Shown: piece by piece, positions 60,273-64,000 of the stretch
Layout: every line of letters starts with the position of its first letter
Numbering within the stretch: position 1 is the first letter of the stretch
NCBI GenBank assembly: GCA_003260075.1
Contig: QLIY01000071.1
Location: 10,483-74,482 of the forward strand
DNA length: 64,000 nucleotides
DNA from: Phallusia mammillata
Lineage: Eukaryota > Chordata > Ascidiacea > Phlebobranchia > Ascidiidae
Direction of reading: 5' to 3'
Position numbers and translations under genes: made by a program
Notes under the pieces: model-generated
Told to the model about the DNA's origin: nothing
The model's database searches: none
The model's input: the letters and a program-made list of their open reading frames with translations, nothing else

Positions 60273-62846
60273 GAAAACATGTACATGTTGTACCCGTGTC
60301 TAGTAATTATACCGATATCGTTTCTGATTGACGTTGGAGTAAAGGCGACTTGCTATGGAGGTCTGTTTCTATGGCCTGTGGTGAGTTTGATCAACTAATG
60401 TAGATTGGACCGGTAAAGTGAGCAGCTTCATTCTAAACACCAGGAATGACTGCGCGCTTTTCAAACCATCACACGTTGTTGTAAAAGTTTATATTATTTA
60501 CAGGTCACCACGTTTGGAATATTTTCTCTCATAGAAGTTTGGTTCCGTTATTTGTCGCTGGTAAGTTTTTTTAATAGTTGAACTGAATTTGTTAAAACTG
60601 TTAATTTGTAACACTATACACGGATTTGTTCATAAGTTTAATGATGCGAATAACGGCCCAAATAGACGTAAAAAGCGACCGGCTTTATTATTCCAGCGTT
60701 TCGGCAACTGTTAGTTTGTGTTTTACCAAACTTATAACCACCCAAGTTTTGTAAGTCATAATAAATCAACGGTAATTATGAAGTAAAAACCTAGGCCAAA
60801 CTCTTCTAGTTCTTTGATAAACAGAGCGCATGTTAACATGTACTAAGAATTGAAGAACATGTTATTGCGTAATCTTAACGTTCCGCTGGTGGTCAAATTG
60901 GGGGGGGGGGCTCAACGGTAGTTATGAAGTAAAAACCTAGGTCAAATTCTTCCAGTTCTTTGATAAACAGAACGCATGTTAACATGCACTAAGAATTAAA
61001 GAACATGTTATTGCGTAATCTTAACGTTCCGCTGGTGGTCAAATTGCCCGGTAAAACTAAACAAGTACACCATAATATTGCGTAGGACATACCACAAAGT
61101 AGTTGGTGTAGTTAATGTTGGATTGAACGTATCATGTTTCAAACCATGTTCGGTAAACAAGCCGTAATATTTCCAGGTTAGTAACGCAAATAACACAAGG
61201 TTGGAAAGGTACTGGAGTCAGGCGACTGTTACGTAACTGTTGAAGCTGTTTACTTTCAAACGTCCCAACATTCATGCGTCACAGTAACAAACAAACGATG
61301 CTCAATAAGCATTACGTCAAGTTGTTATACAATAACCTTCATGTATCGAGTTTTACGTTGACTAATAGCCCACATATTAGTTAAGAAAGTGTCCAGCACT
61401 GAAACATGAAGTAACTTCTTTTTGAGGCAAGAAAAAAATTATAAATTCGTAAATTAAAATGAGACCCAGTACCAGGTACCTTACGCCTCTAAAATTTCTT
61501 AGCATTACAAAACTTCTGGTCCCTAATCGGTCCGCAAACCCCAGGTAAGAAGGCACTTCTGTAGTTGGTCGATCAAGTGTTATTTAAACTTTAAACACTC
61601 AACTGTTAGAAACACCGTTACTAACTTACACTTTATACCAACAGCTGTATTGCTGGATCGCCGTGATTTCGTTCATCTACTATTCACGAGGAATCGATCA
61701 ACCTTTCGCAAAACCCGAACCAGGAGACAAACCGGTGCGACAAGCGAGCCGAGCGTCATCGGCAAGAAATCCGTTCAGCAGGTCGTCGACCCTGTCACGG
61801 AGAGGACGCCGCTCTTTCCTCCTGAGAGGAAAACCTGAGGAAGATAAGGAGCAGGGAGCAGACCAAGCGCTCATCCACACCTCCTCCCACTCATCTTCTT
61901 CGACTCCAAGTCGCCATGGAAACGAACATTCCAATCAATTGTCAATTAACGACGACGCAACCGAAACATTGATCAACCCCGCATTAGGGAGTTCACCTTC
62001 TAACCCATCTACCCCCACAGCTCCTTCATCTATAGGTGAACCCCCCATTGTCCCAGTGAGGAATAAAAGAAAAGGAGGTTTCATTCCAGGTTTCTTGAGG
62101 AACCAACAACCCACAGAAATGCAGCGATCAATATCAAATGAAGTGGTAAGTTTGACTGATAAGCAGCAAGTAAATTTTACTGTGTGAAACAGCACTTGCT
62201 TGAGTTGAGTTTATTTCGCTTGGTGAAAGACAACATAGCGACACAATTGCACTAAAACAATCACCAAGCCGGAAAAAGATGCGCAACGTTGAAACACTAT
62301 AAAGCACATAAAAGTGGAGGGCACAATTGGTGGATGAAAGCTAAACAGGCTTAGGTCAGAAATCCAAACTGAAATCAAGGCGTTTTTGATGTTTTCATGT
62401 AGGCCAAGCACTTTAACCAATTATTCAAGTTCTTACCCCGAAAACTAAGGACTAACCCAATGAATTACAATCTGGCAGTTGATCAGTAAAACATTTGTTA
62501 ATTTAGAAAGACTTAGTCTTTACTGACTCTGAACAACTGGTATAATCAAATTCAAGCAAAATAACCATTTTAGGCTTGCTTTTAAACTCCTGCCGATAAA
62601 ACAATGCTTGACAATGAAACATTTGTTTATTAATAGCAGGAATCAAAAAAGACAAAATCGAAAAAACCAACACTACCTTCGTTACCACCAGTGGGAAGCA
62701 CACAACATTGGGGGAAAACAGTGAGTTTAAATCTGTTCTCTGCATCAAAAACATTCTGTAATTTAACTTTTACTTTGCAGAGTGGCAGCCTTCCGTCCCC
62801 GAACCCACAAGAAATTTACAAACCAGAAGAATCATTCTTTGTGTAA
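60273..62846 (+). CDS. Gene F: multi-pass membrane protein with long Ser-rich tail, 5'-incomplete
   Basis: Exons in phase 0: 60273-60380, 60504-60560, 61645-62145, 62781-62846. Hydrophobic segments are LVIIPISFLIDVGVK, GGLFLWPVVTTFGIFSLIEV and LYCWIAVISFIYY, likely three membrane spans. A hydrophilic tail of about 165 residues is rich in Ser, Pro and basic clusters (SRRGRRSFLLRGK; RNKRKGGFIPGFLRN). The protein ends EESFFV, a possible class II PDZ ligand. Without splicing at 62146 the frame would end NFTV. AATAAA lies 63 bases past the stop. The organisation recalls small tetraspan-like proteins of epithelia, but I do not recognise the family. The N-terminus was not found. A joint duplication at 60900 lies in the intron. 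Confidence 0.6.
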
Positions 62847-62908
62847 ATCTGTGTCTGCTGCCTTTATATCATTTCTATGCTTCTATTTCCACATATTTTG
62901 TAGGTCAA

Positions 62909-62914
62909 ATAAAG
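62909..62914 (+). terminator. Polyadenylation signal of gene F
   Basis: AATAAA lies 63 bases after the gene F stop codon, followed by a T/G-rich stretch. Confidence 0.6.
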
Positions 62915-63595
62915 TTGTACATTTATCTTTTCTTGTGTCGTTGGAATTGAATAGCAGTGTACATGTTTATGTTGGATTGCTGCTTGGGTCATTGTGACTT
63001 CACTTTCAAATTATTTGTATCCCGCTTCTCAATTTTGCGCAATTGTTTTTTCTTCATTCTCTTGATCTTTGCAGTGTTTTTTATCTGGAAAATACACACA
63101 GAGATGATAAAGAAATCATGACCATGTATCAATTACAGGCAGAAATAGATCATTACTGGATAGTTTTTTCACTTTCATTGATATTTAACTTGTTCAAACA
63201 CGCCCATCTTAGTCTAGAAACAGATCTCTAAACATCTTTGCTTTGCATGTTTGTGATAAGCCCAACCAAAGCCCTGAAGACCTTCGCCGACACCAGGTTA
63301 GAAATCATTTCTTTACAGCAGGGATTTAATAAGGCTGTGATATAACACAGATGATTCTTTCAATTTGCTATTGTATTTCTGTTTATCAGATATATATCTT
63401 TTTATCACAGATTCTTAAATGCAGTTATTTGCATTAAAACAATTCACAGTTTGAGTGTGATTTTGTATTATTTTATCAATGTAACAAAAGTTTGTATAGT
63501 ATGTTTCTCTAGCGACTTTTTTCTTGACCCGCAAAGTTTGAGACCCCTGCTATTCAGCTTACAAAGATGGTAAACATACAACCCACAAAACTTAC

Positions 63596-63683
63596 AACTT
63601 GGACAATTTCAGATTTTCGTTGATTCTCTTCTTTGCGCTTCCGATGAGCTTCCACTCGTTGACGATGTTCAATTTTCTCTTGT
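63596..63683 (-). CDS. CCDC86/Cgr1-like nucleolar protein, single exon
   Basis: The exon is bounded by an acceptor (TTTTAG) and donor (GTAAGT) and encodes QEKIEHRQRVEAHRKRKEEN followed by QRKSEIVQV. This charged helix ending in KSEIVQV matches the start of the conserved C-terminal region of CCDC86 and fungal Cgr1, which function in ribosome biogenesis in the nucleolus. In the family an IRNPAK-type block should follow in the next exon, at lower coordinates, but I could not find it between 62850 and 63595. The 5' part lies beyond the window. Confidence 0.5.
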
Positions 63684-64000
63684 CTAAAAACAAGAAAATT
63701 AATGATTTTTGGAGGAAATTTTTCTTGTTAGAAGAATATATTTTAAACTAAGTAGAGTAAGTGCTATTCCCAAACATCTACAATATTATTTGAATCCACT
63801 GGACAGCGCTGATGTCTGGTTATTAGGGTACCACAGTAAACCTGCACCAGGCCATGACAGTTGCGCTAAGAGTTTTTAACAGCCTGTATATTTTAGCTGT
63901 CTTATATTACAATTCGGCAAATCTCAGTCTCCAGAATATGACAGTTCCCAATGAGACTTCAGGCGCTATGACCAATAAGACCAGGTATACAACGTATGTG

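Larger units (their letters stand above)
372..60910. other. Series of poly-G assembly joints flanked by local duplications
   Basis: More than 40 G runs, usually 10-11 bases, occur only as G on the + strand. Examples are 372-382, 5047-5057, 5594-5604, 5738-5747, 9760-9770, 11698-11708, 16811-16820, 19362-19372, 20711-20720, 21958-21968, 27857-27866, 28459-28468, 33362-33371, 34684-34694, 35198-35207, 36977-36986, 38712-38721, 40494-40503, 44062-44071, 45605-45616, 47193-47202, 49509-49518, 57129-57138, 57850-57859, 58805-58814 and 60900-60910. Longer runs are 452-527, 6802-6855, 10595-10631, 11461-11527, 13264-13291 and 18941-19026. In most cases the 50-300 bases before the run reappear after it with a few mismatches. 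The constant length, single strand and flanking near-duplicates point to an assembly or gap-marking artefact between allelic contigs. Confidence 0.85.

Overview
This is a metazoan nuclear genome window: AT-rich, split genes with GT-AG introns, and many small DNA transposons. Compact introns and the gene content (adhesion GPCR, NIPSNAP, LU-domain GPI-anchored proteins) suggest an invertebrate deuterostome, most likely an ascidian tunicate. That placement is an inference and the sequence does not settle it. Gene models were built by hand from splice signals, reading-frame phase and protein motifs. Every junction stated as supported keeps an open frame.

Layout: (1) 2144-7228 (+), the 3' part of an adhesion-type GPCR, broken in TM7 by an assembly joint. 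(2) 8047-11090 (-), a complete nine-exon NIPSNAP gene. (3) 12042-37861 (-), three related secreted, GPI-anchored proteins in tandem: gene B (12042-15863, 319 aa), a degenerate gene C (17778-20611) and gene A (22822-37861, 21 exons, 1207 aa). They share a roughly 220-residue cysteine-containing helical module that I do not recognise. In gene A each of three copies is preceded by an LU/three-finger-like domain, as a phase 1-1 six-exon cassette. (4) 37862-45099, no convincing gene: repeats and promoter-like sequence. (5) 45100-53115 (+), gene D, a two-LU-domain GPI-anchored protein of 270 aa. (6) 53116-60272, repeat-rich, no supported gene. (7) 60273-62846 (+), the 3' part of a multi-pass membrane protein with a long cytoplasmic tail (gene F). 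(8) 63596-63683 (-), one exon of a CCDC86/Cgr1-like nucleolar protein.

The most interesting biology is the GPI-anchored cluster A/B/C with gene D nearby: cell-surface proteins built from LU-like and novel helical modules on mucin-like stalks, with paired CRE-like palindromes at matching distances upstream of A and B. A second theme is several foldback repeat families that carry TGATGA...GAAAC cores resembling hammerhead ribozymes.

A strong technical caveat: more than 40 runs of G, mostly 10-11 long and always on the + strand, sit between near-identical copies of the flanking sequence. They look like assembly joints between allelic or failed-overlap contigs. They duplicate exons, interrupt genes and should not be read as biology.
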